64,000 nt of DNA from NCBI RefSeq assembly GCF_025698545.1, contig NC_068569.1, positions 21,018,001 to 21,082,000 on the forward strand, written 5' to 3'. A program made the position numbers and the translations under genes. Under the pieces are notes generated by a model. The model was not told the DNA's origin. It ran no database searches and saw only the letters and a list, made by a program, of their open reading frames with translations. Shown in pieces: positions 27,782 through 39,664 of the stretch. The stretch is from Gossypium raimondii. Taxonomy: Eukaryota; Streptophyta; Magnoliopsida; Malvales; Malvaceae. The stretch's first letter is position 1. Each line of letters starts with the position of its first letter.

Positions 27782-28000
27782 TAATGCTTAGTTTGATTTG
27801 TAATTTTTGCTCCAATATGTCACCATCTAAATCATAGGTGTAATATATGTAATTTTAAATTAAATTTTAATTAAACATAGATTATTATTATTATTTAAAT
27901 TGTATTATAAAAAAGAAAATAAGCTCGTAATAAAAACAATTTATGTTGGTATTTTTCTTTTTCATTTATTTTATGAATTTTTAAAAAAGTTAGTTTCGTG
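27782..28000. promoter_or_regulatory. Upstream region of the Tubby-like gene
   Basis: This AT-rich stretch between the MITE and the inferred leader of the Tubby-like gene must hold its proximal promoter. I could not single out a TATA box because many AT-rich candidates exist. Confidence 0.3.
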
Positions 28001-28120
28001 AACCAGATTTAAGAAGGATTTGGAGTCCATGGCTTTTGTTTTCCAACACAGAGAGAAAGCGCGTGTGGTAAAAGTCGTTTGAGGATCTGACACTGAAAAG
28101 AGAAGAACGAAGTAATGATG

Positions 28121-29031
28121 GTGAGCTCTGCTTGATTGTGATTTTCATTTTTCCTTGTTAGATCTCAAATTTCTCTTCGTTTTTTTTGTTTGTTTGTTTC
28201 TCGAGAAAAAAAATATTTTCCTTTCGAGAAGGGAAAAGGAACTTCCTGCTTCTTTTGAGTTCTTGAAGTCTCTTCATTGTATTATTATTCCAAAAGTTTC
28301 AAGACCTGATTTCTTTTCTCTTAACTTTTTTTCTTTTGCTTCCGGTGATTTGACTCATTCTTCCTCCTCCTTTTTTCTTATTCAATAGTTTGCTTCTCGG
28401 TGCTAAAAAAAACGCTGTAATCATTCTTCTGTTCATTTCTGATTTTTTCGTGGTTTTCGTAAAATTTGGCCTGTTAATCATTAAATTCGAGTTTTTATAT
28501 TTTCCCCGTTTTTTATAAAGAGTGTTGATATTTGCTTCGTCAACGTTCTGAGATGAAAAGAGTAGTTGACCTTGCTTAAATTTAAGCTCTTCTTAGCTAC
28601 AGTTGATGAAGGTTAGATTTTATTCTAACTTTGACGAATTTTAGTGTTTATTTTTAAGGATTAAGAAATGTGTAAATCTTGGTTTTTCTTTTACTTTTGT
28701 ATTTATAGATTCGTAATTTGAAGACTTTATAGGAAAAAGAGGAGGTTTAGATTTTCAATTACGAGTAACAATGAACCATTTACAATTTTCTTTTTGTGAG
28801 ATTAGGGTTTTTAAAACCCCGCCAAAAATATAGTTTCTGATTTAGGTATTTTAGTTGCTTTTTTTTGGGTCCATTTTGATTGAGCCTTTTCTTTTTTTGA
28901 GAATCTTCTTTACTTGCTTTGTGATTTTCCCTCTATTTCTTTTTTTTTTCCCCTTTTTCTTACTTTTTTATCAAGAGTATTCTTAATTTCGAATTTGTAA
29001 AATTTAAGCTGCTTTTGCTTTGATTTTGCAG
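28121..29031 (+). other. Inferred 5' UTR intron of the Tubby-like gene
   Basis: The donor ATG|GTGAGCTCTG at 28121 and the acceptor TTTTGCAG ending at 29031 enclose a T-rich, intron-like 911 bp upstream of the ATG at 29126. Leader introns are common in plant Tubby-like genes. The open frame at 28155-28388 inside it is then intron noise. Splicing is inferred from motifs only. Confidence 0.5.
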
Positions 29032-29125
29032 TTCCTGCATGCGTGTGGATGATCTATAGCCTCCATTTTAGCGAAACATAGTTATAATTTAAGTTTTGGG
29101 GGTTCTTTGTTAGTGCCAAAAATAA

Positions 29126-31814
29126 ATGTCGTTCCGAAGTATAGTTAACGATGTGAGGGATGCTTTGGGGAGCTTATCTAGGCGTAGTTTGGAGGTGAGA
29201 TTGCCTGGTCATCATAAGGGAAAATCTAATGGTTCAGTGCTTGAGTTGAATGATGAGCCCATGGTTATCCAGAATAGCCGCTGGGCGAGCCTTCCGCCAG
29301 AGCTGTTGCGTGATGTGATCAAGAGATTGGAAGCGAGTGAGAGCAACTGGCCTGCTCGCAAGCATGTTGTTGCTTGTGCTGCAGTATGCAGGTCATGGAG
29401 GGAAATGTGCAAAGAAATTGTTAGATGTCCCGAGTTCTCCGGGAAAATCACCTTTCCAGTTTCTCTGAAGCAGGTAATATCTTTAATTAATAATGATCTT
29501 TTGTCTTGCATATAATTAATTGATTAGTAATGTGTTTATTAGGGTTCTTGATCGGTATAAGCGAATGTTTGCATGTGTTTTATCTTATACAGTTGAATTT
29601 CCGATTATATACAGTGGTGACTGACAAAGTGTTCTTTTGTTAATCAACCACAGCCTGGGTCAAGGGATGGAACCATTCAATGCTTCATTAAGAGAGACAA
29701 ATCTAATTTAACTTATCACCTTTTCCTTTGCCTTAGTCCTGGTAAGCTACTCGATCAGCCTCGCCCTTAAATTCTTTGGCTTGGGCTTGAGACCATGACT
29801 TTCCTTTGGTGTTTGTATCTGTATCTTGATTCTTGGGTGCCCCTGGGCAATACTACTAATTAACTTTTATGGTTTTACCACTAATATTCTATGGTGACAA
29901 GTATAACTCTATGTGGTTAAATAATGTTTGTTTGTCTGTTATTATCTTGTTTCTTAAGATGCTAATATAGCTGCAAAAAGCATCCTACAACTGCGGTACT
30001 AATTTTTTGACTCGCTATCTTTCTCCCTTTGTTGGCATAAATACATCTTCTAGCTGTTGGGGTAAATACTTCTTGATTATCAGTAAGTTGAAAGTTGAGA
30101 CCTTGTCAGTCTGCTTTCATTTGATTTTCTTGTTGATTCCTCCGGTCTAGCTAAGTTTTAACTGTTTTGACAAGACAATCTTTTCCACTAGTGACTCTAA
30201 AAGTTCACTTTTGTCAAATTTAGAGCCACTTGATTCAGAAGTTGAGAGCCTGTTGAGAAAAAAAACATTATTCTCATCTTTCTGTGATGAAATCTCCCCA
30301 AATACTCGTTTGCTACAGCTCCTGTTATTTCTTTTGGCAAATGCATGATTTCTTTCTGCAAGTTAGACAGTTTGGTTCCAAGTATAAGTGTAATCTGGCT
30401 ATGAGTAGATTTTCTGTTGTCATCCTATATGACCTGTGGGTTAGCTCTGTTATGCAAATAGAATTCTCATCTTCAAGTTTGAAGTTTATAGCTGGTTGTT
30501 TACTTCAAACTTTTAAAAAATCCATGTATACATTGAACCGGGTTCAAATGTCATTCTCTGCTGGAATAAGCTGAACCTATACATGGATCTCTGTGCAACT
30601 TAAATAGTGTCTTGTTGGTCATCTTTGCTTCATTGTGGCCTGGGATCATTGTCATTGGTATATATATCTTCTTTAATTTCCCTGCTGCTAGGTGAATCAT
30701 TTCTTTGATTTTGTTTCCTTAATTCTAACTAGCTGTAGATAGCAATTTATCACGGCTTTAGCTGTCTGGTGTACTATTCTGACCGGCTTGCGTATGGAGA
30801 ACAATTACTTGCTTTCAATTTACCATTTGTAATTGCGTATCTGACCTTAATCTTCTATATTTCTCATTGCAGCTTTGCTTGTTGAAAATGGGAAATTTCT
30901 TCTTTCTGCAAAACGGACCCGTAGAACTACTTGCACAGAGTATGTAATCTCTATGGATGCAGATAACATATCCAGATCTAGCAGCACATACATTGGAAAA
31001 CTCAGGTGGGATATCTAATTCCTAAATAATCTATCTATCTACTTGCAGCGAATACACTGTTAAAGAGATTCTTATCCCAATTTTTATATGTTATTTTTGC
31101 AACTTCAGGTCCAACTTTCTTGGTACCAAATTCATAATTTATGACACACAACCTCCATACAACAATGCTCAGCTTTCACCACCTGGCCGAAGCCGAAGGT
31201 TCTATTCGAAAAAAGTCTCCCCAAAGGTTCCCACCGGTAGCTACAACATTGCTCAGGTTTCATATGAGCTAAATGTCCTAGGTACTAGGGGACCTCGTAG
31301 GATGCATTGCAGTATGTACTCAATTCCTGCCTCAGCTGTTGAGCCAGGTGGCATTGTCCCTGGTCAACCGGAGCTTATCCCTCGATCCCTTGAAGACTCA
31401 TTTAGGAGCATCTCTTTCTCAAAGTCAATTGACAACTCATCTGAGTTTAGTAGTGCCAGATTCTCAGACATTGTTGGAACCCGTGATGAAGAGGATGAAG
31501 GGAAGGATAGGCCATTGATACTCAGGAACAAAGCACCAAGATGGCATGAACAGTTACAGTGTTGGTGCCTGAACTTCCGGGGACGTGTAACCGTTGCATC
31601 TGTGAAGAATTTTCAGCTGATTGCTGCAAACCAACCAGCAGCCGGAGCGCCAACACCGTCGCAGCCAGCCCAATCAGACCACGACAAGATAATTCTCCAG
31701 TTTGGTAAAGTTGGGAAGGACATGTTTACCATGGACTACAGATATCCACTGTCAGCATTTCAGGCATTTGCCATCTGCCTGAGCAGCTTTGACACCAAAT
31801 TGGCATGTGAATAG
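29126..31814 (+). CDS. Tubby-like F-box protein (TULP), four exons
   Basis: Exons: 29126-29473, 29654-29741, 30873-31005 and 31109-31814 (stop TAG). They total 1275 nt, giving 424 aa, with all borders GT/AG and in frame. The N-terminus begins [20 protein letters not shown] as in plant TULPs. An F-box follows at about residues 52-107 ([36 protein letters not shown]). The Tubby domain then runs to the C-terminus with [64 protein letters not shown] and the family ending FDTKLACE. The F-box is expected to bind SKP1/ASK proteins in an SCF ubiquitin ligase, and the Tubby domain binds phosphoinositides at the plasma membrane. Plant members act in ABA and stress signalling. The region between the two halves of the Tubby domain is an acidic/Ser-rich linker, as usual. 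It looks intact. Confidence 0.96.
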
Positions 31815-32784
31815 ATGAAAAAAGTGACAAATGTTGAGCAAATACAACATTTAGCTCGGTATTGAGTCTCTTTTACTTTCTAGAAATTGATAGGATGGGG
31901 TGTTGCATGCAGTGTTATTGTACAATTGGTAGCCAGAAACTGGCAAAAAGGACACGAAAACATTTGTTCACCTTTCTTTCCATTTTATCTTCCTCGTTGC
32001 ATTTTCATTTTGTCTCCTTTGAGATAGATTGCTGTATTCTGTTGTTTCAGTCTTTGAAAATTATGTGAAAACAACAGTTGAGAGTCGGAAGTAAAAGTTT
32101 AGTACGTTCATGGATGCACCGTTTTATTTAAGATGTTATCCTGCTCGTCATAAGAAATTAATTTCATTAATATAATAGGAGGGTCGCAGGAGAAAAGATT
32201 CCCATCGCATGGTGCAGTCCAAATTCCATGCATGTGTTTTTTATGCTGTCGGCCTCTTCTTTTGAATTGAAACCTGGTGGCAGCAAAGCATTAGTTAGGA
32301 AAACTCTTGTACTCAGATCAGACGCCAAAACATATTCTTCTGACAACAAAAAACTTCCACTCACGTACTATCATGTTCCTATAATTACCAGGTCCGACTT
32401 ATATCCTACGTGTTGGTATTTTGATTGAGTGGTAGACAATGACGACAGATTTTGACATGTTTGTATATATCTATTTCCAGTGTTTGTTGGTGTATGTATT
32501 GTATTGTACTGTTGCATTTGTTTTGGAATCAAAATTGGGCAATAGGTATAGCTATTCCTTTTTGCAAGCTTTAAGGTGTCTGACGACCATACTACCAAGA
32601 GTGGGTCCTCTGTTTTTGTTTTCATAATTTTCCTTTTTTATAATGATTTTGGTTTCAAACACATATTTTCTTTTCGGAAATGCAAACTTAAAGACTTCAT
32701 TAAAGTACACAATGCCAACAACAGTAGTAGTATAGGGAAAACAATGAAACATCACTCAAATTTTCCAACCCAAACGCATAATAA
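31815..32784. other. 3' UTR of the Tubby-like gene and intergenic DNA
   Basis: The first few hundred bases are the probable 3' UTR. Overlapping short open frames on both strands at 32167-32866 do not resemble known proteins. Confidence 0.4.
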
Positions 32785-33140
32785 CTTTTTAGTTCTCTAT
32801 TTAATTTTGTCATTTTTTAGCTCTTATATTTGTATTTTTTATCAAATCACTTCAAAATTGATGTAAAATTAACGTTTATTAACTTTGTTGATGTGGCACA
32901 CTCGTGAATTGTCATATAGATGACATGTCATCATTTAATTAATTTTTAAAATTTTAAAAATTCAAAAATATTTTATAAATTACAAATTATTTTAAAAAAT
33001 TTTAACATTTTGAATTAAAAAATTAATTAAATGCTGACATGTTATCCACATTTATCACATCAAGAAAATTAAATAACTTTAATTTTTTCATCTATTTTGG
33101 GGTGATTTGTAAAAAAACACAAATTTAAAAACAAAAAGAA
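32785..33140. repeat. Probable foldback MITE, approximate ends
   Basis: Inverted phrases face each other, for example ATGTCATCATTTAATTAATT against AATTAATTAAATGCTGACAT. TATCAAATCACTTCAAAATT faces the complement of ATTTTGGGGTGATTTGTAAA. The arms are about 150 bp around an AT-rich centre. The tips and target duplication are uncertain. Confidence 0.5.
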
Positions 33141-33297
33141 TTAATAATTAAAATTTTTATAAAGTTTAAAAGTCGAATAAATCATTATAAATTTAATAAT
33201 TCCTATGCATAAATAATATGATTCAAATTAAATTACGACCACAATTAATTACGGTGGTAATAATGGCGAGAAACAATTTTTAAAAGTCGAATTAGAT

Positions 33298-33324
33298 TTA
33301 TTTCTGGGTCCAATGGAATTCATA
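33298..33324 (-). pseudogene. ycf2: Left remnant of a nuclear plastid insertion (ycf2 fragment)
   Basis: About 27 bases, including GGGTCCAATGGAATTCATA, match the reverse complement of the plastid ycf2 coding sequence as I recall it. They continue exactly where the plastid match resumes at 42310 beyond the retroelement. The last five bases (TCATA, 33320-33324) are the left copy of the target duplication. Alone it is too short to identify; the join to the right-hand piece identifies it. Confidence 0.75.
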
Positions 33325-34539
33325 TGTAATGACCCAAAATTCACGGGCATCGGAAAAGTATAATATCGGGCCTCCGTCTCAGTAAATTAAGTTTAAAAAT
33401 AATTATTAGAAATATTTACGAGACTATTTGTGCGTTTAATTAGGTTTTAGATAGGTGTTATGAGTAATTAGCAAAAAGGATTAAATTGCAATAGAAGTGA
33501 AAGTTTAATTATAGATTAAAGGAAAATAATAGGGACCAAATGGGCAATTAAGCCACATTTGGAGGATGAGGCGGCATAACATTGTAAAAATCTTAGATTT
33601 TTATTATAAAGTATATTATTAAATTAATTATATTATAAATATTATATTAAGAAATAAATTAAATAAAGACAAATGTAAGGTGATAACTTAATACAAGTGT
33701 ATAAATAAAATACATACACTTGTAATACTTATATTTAATTACTAAATAGATATTTGTTTTAATTATTATTATATTAAAGTAATTAAATAAAAGAAAATAA
33801 ATGAAATCAAACGAAATAAAAGAAAAGAAAGAAACAAAACAGAAAAGAAACAGAATAGCATTCGAAACAGAACAGAGAAAGAAGAGAAAGAAAGAAAAAG
33901 GGAAGTAGGGTTTCTAAAGCTTGGAATTTAATTTGGTAAGTCAATTTAGCCCTTTTTTCTTAATTTTAATGTTTTAGAAGTTTTAAAACAAAGTTTTGAT
34001 GGAATTAAATTGATATTTAGAAAGTTCATAGGTTTTCAAGTATAGTTTATGTTGAATAAATTGTTGAATTAGGGATTTAATTGAATGAATTTTAAGCTAG
34101 AATTAATAAAGGGATTAAATTGTGAAAGAAGCTATAATTTTATGTTTTAGGGACTAAATTGAGGAAATTCGAAATTAAGAAAATATGCTGAAATTTTGAT
34201 AGTTAAATTTGAGTTTGGATGAAATTTAAATAGAAATAGAGTGTGAATTGAATTAGGAAAGTAAGTGAATTTAGTTAGGATTAAATTAAGAATAAGGAAG
34301 AAATTGAATAGAAATCCAATTATTTATTTTAATTTAATGCTGTAATTAATAGCAAAAATTATTGTTATTTTCGTAGCTAACAAAGAGAGGCATCAGCATC
34401 AAAAGGAAAGGAGAAAGCTATCGAGGACTAAAACGGGAGATTTACGGTTTGTATTACTATAATTCAAATTATTTATTTTTAAATGTTAAATTTTAATTTA
34501 TGTGTTTAGTAAATGAAATGCGAGGTAAGTATTAATATT

Positions 34540-34541
<2 letters not shown>

Positions 34542-34595
<54 letters not shown>
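34542..34595. repeat. (ATT)n microsatellite in the left LTR
   Basis: Roughly 17-18 uninterrupted ATT units. The matching position of the right LTR carries an (AAT)n tract of about 16 units. Confidence 0.95.
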
Positions 34596-34910
34596 GATGA
34601 GTGAGAATTAATTTGAATAGTTGATATGAATTAATATTTGAATTGTTTGTTGATTGAAAGTGGGAAGTGAATTTAAATCGAATAGTGACTGATATTAAAT
34701 TGAATGGAAATGTATTGAATTGTGAAAATGTGTGAATTGCGGATTAATTATTGATTGAAAGGTGGAAAAATGATTGAATTGAAAATGTGAGAAATTGCGA
34801 TTGAATTGGGATTATATGAGATTTAAATACCCTATTAACTAGTCGGGCTGAGTCGGATATAGTTGGCATGCCATAGGATTGGAAGAGTTCAGGGATACTT
34901 CGACCTCGAG

Positions 34911-35047
34911 TCGATGAGACACTGGGTGTCACTATATTTCTTTGGATAGATTCGATGAGGTACTGGGTACCAACTTTCTTGACTTTGCCGATGAGACATC
35001 GGTGTCAACTCTCGCTTCGAACTATCCGATGAGGCACTGGGTGCCAT
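34911..35047. repeat. Four short hairpin repeats in the left LTR
   Basis: A motif CGATGAG followed by a small hairpin occurs four times. The stems are GACAC-TGG-GTGTC (34918), GGTAC-TGG-GTACC (34959), GACA-TCGG-TGTC (34995) and GGCAC-TGG-GTGCC (35033). The paired bases change on both sides together. The corresponding right-LTR copies (about 40580-40730) are altered in the loop and inner stem. Confidence 0.6.
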
Positions 35048-35986
35048 TCTGGTGTGTTTGGTTGGATCCGTGTATCCGCCAAAGTCCGAGTTTTGTTAAT
35101 AGGGTAAATGATGAAATGATAAACCGAACGAGTTGGTCAAACAAGCTACTGAAATGAAACGAAAAAGTTGAACTGTGAATTGAAATGTGATATGAGATAG
35201 AGGAATGAACCTAAGGTTCATGATTTGTTCAAACTCAAATTGTGGATATATGATATTGGTTGATGAATTGCTATTGTTGAGATATTGAATTTAAATTGTA
35301 CATATGAATTATGCATTACATGTTTAAATATTGTTATAATTTGAATTATGGTAATACCACTGAGTATGAAATACTCAATTGCACATTGTTTCGTCTTGGT
35401 CGATAGAAGTTAAAGGTCCCGGTTCAGCATCCAGACTAATCCCGACTTCAGCATAACTTTGGTGATGTATATTTTCTTTGGTAAATGAGGCATGTACATA
35501 GGATGTGTATAAAGATTATTATGTTTAATATAAATGGTTAAAATGTTAGTATTATAAGTTTAAGATTTATAATGAATGAAGTTTACCTAATTTGATTTAT
35601 TTATTGTTTTGTTAAATTTAAATTAATATCATGTAGATTGAGTTTGATTAGAAGTATTTAAAATAGAAAATGAGAACGTGAAATGAATTGGTTGATTTGG
35701 TTATATTTGGAAATGTTATGAATTTTAATTGCAGGGGGTTGTATGTAAAAATAAGTCAAAGTGCTACCGAAATTTTAAAAAATATATATATTTAAAAGAA
35801 GAAATTTAAAAAATAATAATAATAAAAATTTGAAAGAAGTCATTTAGTAAAATTTATATGACTTTATGACTCTTTTGTATATGTTTGTTAATTGTTTATG
35901 AATTATTTATAGATTATCTGATATGTCCGGTAATGCCTCGTAACCCTGTTCCGGCGACGGTTGGGGTTAGGGGGTGTTACAGTTGT

Positions 35987-35998
35987 TGGTATCAGAGC
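35987..35998 (+). other. Primer-binding site, initiator tRNA-Met type
   Basis: TGGTATCAGAGC, the complement of the 3' end of plant initiator tRNA-Met, lies five bases after the LTR end at 35981. In the right arm the corresponding stretch (about 39645-39660) is changed to a sequence that no longer matches. Confidence 0.85.
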
Positions 35999-36130
35999 TA
36001 TCAGGTTTAGCCGATTCTCGGCCTAAATCGAGCTCAAAATTGAGTCTAGATGTACATGCCACTGTTGAGTCAAACTGAGTCGGGATTTTGGATGCTGACC
36101 TATTTGTTTGTTTTGTTTTATAGATCAAAG

Positions 36131-37396
36131 ATGTCTGAAGAAAGAATAAATGATACTGATGAAAGAATGCATACTGAAGATAGAGAATTAGATGAAACAG
36201 AATCTGCTGCACCGAGTGTGAATTCGTTAGGTAACCAACCTCCTGATGTAGAACGGGAAAATGTTAAATATAGAGATGAATCTCAATTACTTAGAATTAT
36301 AGCTGATGCACTACAAAGAGTAGCGGGGACTACTCCTACTACGACTTCAGTACCTACTCAAAGACGGGCCCCGATAAAAGAACTGAGAAAATATAGTGCC
36401 ACTGAATTTATGGGTCTAAAAGGAGTCGATCCATCCGCAGCTGAAAATTGGATGGAGTTGACTAAGAGAATTTCTGACAGTTGGACCTGTGCCCAGGAGT
36501 GTTTAATCTGTGTTGTATCGTTGCTACAAGGGGAAGCCTATTTATGGTGGGAATCAGTAATTCGACATCTACCAGAGAATCAGATAACGTGGGATCTATT
36601 TTAGAAGGAATTTCAAAAAAATATATTGGAGAGATGTATATCGAAGATAAGAAACAAGAATTTTTAATGTTACAACAGGGCGATATGTCAGTAATAGATT
36701 ATGAAAGAGAATTCTCGAGACTCAGTAAATATGGCTCCGAGTTTATCCCGACAGAAGCTGATAGTTGTAAAAGATTTTTACGGGGTTTACGAGATGAGAT
36801 CAAGGTACAATTAGTATCTCATCGGATCACTGAGTTAGTAGATTTGATTGAGCGGGCTAAAATGGTGGAACAAGTTCTGGGCCTCGATAAAAAGACTGAA
36901 AGTGTTAAAGTAATTGGCAAACGTACGGGAACTACCAGTTCAAATCCTCAGCCGAAAAGACCAAAGGAGTCTCAAGGTGGTTGGAGATCTAGTTTCAAGA
37001 TCAGACAGAGGCGGTAGAAGTAGAGGAAGACAAACGACAGTATCTACTGGTAGTGTAAGAGGTCCTTCTCGAGAAATAGAAATTCCAGACTGTCAGCACT
37101 GTGGAAAGAAACGCAGAGGGGAATTCTGGAAATTAACTAGAGGTTGTTTTCGATGTGGTTCTACAGACCATTTCATTAGAGACTGTCCGAAAGCTGATAG
37201 TACTACACCCGTGACATCACAGAGATCGGTATCTACTGCTAGAGGCAGAGGGTCAAGTAGAGGTAGCTTGGTTTCAAGGAGAGGAGGTAGTAGCAGGAGC
37301 AGTGATATTGGTACCCAGCAGTCTGAAGCTAAAGTACCCGCCAGAGCTTATGTGGTCAGAACACGAGAAGAAGGCAACGCCCACGATGTAATGTAA
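36131..37396 (+). pseudogene. Retrotransposon gag, left arm, broken
   Basis: Translation from MSEERINDTDERMHTE shows a Ty3/gypsy gag. The retrotransposon gag domain includes EAYLWWESV, YIGEMYIEDKKQEFL and the DMSVIDYEREFSRLSKY region, followed by a CCHC zinc knuckle (CFRCGSTDHFIRDC, near 37148-37189) and an Arg/Ser/Gly-rich tail. The frame is broken by a TAG at about 36602, where the right arm has CAG, and by a frameshift near 36910-36960 between the gag domain and the knuckle. It cannot give a full product. Confidence 0.88.
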
Positions 37397-37799
37397 TGTA
37401 TATTCTTACTATATTACGAACCTATTTATGCTTTAATTGATCCGGATCTTCACACTCTTATATAAATTCAAAATTAGTTGAATTGGGAAAGTTTAATTCA
37501 AGTATCTAGGTATTTGTAGAAGTGTCGAGTCCGTTGGGGCAAAAGCAGTATAGTGAATCGGGTTTGTCAGAGATGCCCGTTAATTATACAAAATAAAACT
37601 TTTCCTATTGACTGTTGATTATGCCATTTGGGATTTTGATATATCTTTGAGGATGGATTGGTTATGCGAACACGAAGTGGTATTGGATTGTTATAAAAAA
37701 AATTTTAGTATTCAGACAGAAGACGGGGACAGAATTGAGGTGAAGGGTATTCGTACTAATGGACCTTTAGCTGTGCTGCTCTGATTTGATCAAACATTA
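37397..37799 (+). pseudogene. Retrotransposon aspartic protease remnant, left arm
   Basis: Frame-broken translation gives ALIDP followed out of frame by SSHSYINSKL, the place of the retroviral-type protease active site. FDIYLRMDWLCEHEVVLDC (degenerate version of the ILGMDWL region) and DGDRIEVKGIRTNGP follow. The similarity ends at the palindrome centre, so the reverse transcriptase region never follows. Confidence 0.65.
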
Positions 37800-37875
37800 C
37801 CGGCTTGACTCTTGGCTCTTACCGGCTTAGTATTAACGATGATGGAAGTTTGTTAGAAGTTAAGAGTCAAGTTTC
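37800..37875. other. Centre of the palindrome
   Basis: About 76 bp separates the exact pairing GATTTGATCAAACATTA (ending 37799) from its complement (starting 37876). Within it CTTGACTCTT and AAGAGTCAAG still pair, leaving a unique loop of around 46 bp. The small inverted piece CCGG...CCGG occurs on the left side only. Confidence 0.8.
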
Positions 37876-38289
37876 TAATGTTTGATCAAATCAGAGCAAA
37901 GACAAATGGTTCATTAGTACGGATACCTTCACCTCAATTCGTCCCCGCCTTCCGTCTCAATACTAAACTTCTTTTTATAATAATCCAATACCAATTCGTG
38001 TTCGCATAACCAATCCATCCCCAAATATATATCAAAATCCCCAAATGGCATAATCAACAGTCAATAGGAAAAGTTTCATTTTGTATAATTAATCGCATCT
38101 CTGACAAACCCGATTCACTAATACTGCTTTGCCCCAACGACTCGACACTTCTACAAATACTCTAGATACTTCGTAATTAAATTTTCCCAATTCAACTAAT
38201 TTTGAATTTATATAAGAGTGTAAAGATCCGGATCAATTAAAGCATAAACAGCTCAAAATATAGTAAGAATATACCACATTACATCGTAT

Positions 38290-39516
38290 GCTATTTCTTC
38301 TCGTGTTTCGACCACATAAGCTCAAGGGTACTTTAGCTTCAAACCATCGGGTACCAATATCACCGCTTCCTTCTACTACCTCCTCCCTTGAAACCAAGCT
38401 ACTTATCCGACCTCCGCCTCTAGAAGAGATACCGATCTCGTGATGTCACGGTGCAAGATTATCGCCTTTCTGGACACCTCTAATGAAATGGTCTGAGAAC
38501 CACATCTAAACAACCTCTAGTTAATTTCAAAGATTCCTCTCGTGTTTCTTTCCACAAGGTCGATACCGAATTTCTATTTCTAGAAGGACCTCTTACATCG
38601 CCAAAGAGATACCGCTGTCTGCCTTTCCTCTACTTCTACCGCCTCCGTCTCGATCTCAAATTGGATCTCCAACCACCTTGAGACTCCTTTGGTCTTTTCG
38701 GCTGAGGATTTGAACTGGTAGTTCTGTGACGCTTGCAATTACTTTAACACTTTCAGTCTTTTTATCGAGGCCTAGAACTTGTTCCACCATTTTAGCCCGC
38801 TCAATCAAATCTACTAACTCAGTGATCCGATGAGATACTAACTGTACCTTGATCTCGTCTCGTAAACCCTGTAAAAATCTTTGATATAATACTGCTTCTG
38901 TCGGGATAAACTCGGAGGCATATCTACTGAGTCTCGAGAATTCCCTTTCATAATCTATTACTGACATATCGCCCTGTTGTAACATTAAAAATTCTTGTTT
39001 CTTATCTTCGATATACATCTCTCCAATATATTTCTTTTGAAATTCCTTCTGAAATAGATCCCACGTTATCTGATTCTCTAGTAGATGTCGAACTACTGAT
39101 TCCCACCATAAATAGGCTTCCCCTTGTAGCAACGATACAAAGATGATGAAACACTCCCTGGGTACAAATTAACCATCAGAATTTTCTTAGTCGACTCCAT
39201 CCAATTTTCAACATGGATGGATCACTTCTTTTAGACCCATAAATTCAGTGGCACCATATTTTCTCAGTTCTTTTATCGGGGCCCGTCTTTGAGTAGGTAC
39301 TAAAGTCGTAGGAGTAGTCCCCGCTACTCTTTGTAGTGCATCAGCTATAATTCTCAGTAATTGAGATTCATCTCTATCTCTAACATTTTCCCGTTCTACA
39401 TTAGGAGGTTGGTTACCTAACGGATTCACACTCGGTGCAGCAGATTCTGTTTCATCTAATTCTCTATCTTCAGTATGCATTCTTTCATCAGTATCGTTTA
39501 TTCTTTCTTCAGACAT
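38290..39516 (-). pseudogene. Retrotransposon gag, right arm, broken
   Basis: This is the reverse-strand copy of the left gag, starting MSEERINDTDERMHTE at 39516. The frame is lost near 39208 (after EFMGLKEV). It is open again from 39132 to 38656 (LLENQITWDLFQKEFQKKY and DMSVIDYEREFSRLSRY regions) and lost again before the zinc knuckle, whose cysteines are not kept in frame. The breaks differ from those of the left arm, so the arms decayed independently. Confidence 0.85.
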
Positions 39517-39664
39517 CTTTAATCTATAAAACAAAACAAACAAATAGGTCAGCATCCAAAATCCCGACTCAGTTTGACTCAACAGTGGCATGTACATCTA
39601 GACTCAATTCTGAGCTCGATTTAGGCCGAGAATCGCTAAAACTCGATAGCTCGATATTAATAAT

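Larger units (their letters stand above)
33325..35981 (+). repeat. Left LTR of the palindromic element
   Basis: It starts TGTAATGACCC and ends GGGGGTGTTACA, the TG...CA form, about 2.66 kb. It is directly followed by a short gap and the primer-binding site. Inside are an (ATT)n microsatellite (34542-34595) and four small hairpin repeats (34911-35047). No protein is encoded. Confidence 0.85.

Noticed and set aside
36050..36130. Start of gag at 36050 (MYMPLL...)
   Set aside because: This stretch directly follows the primer-binding site and reads as untranslated leader. The second ATG (36131, MSEERIN) begins the gag-like sequence.
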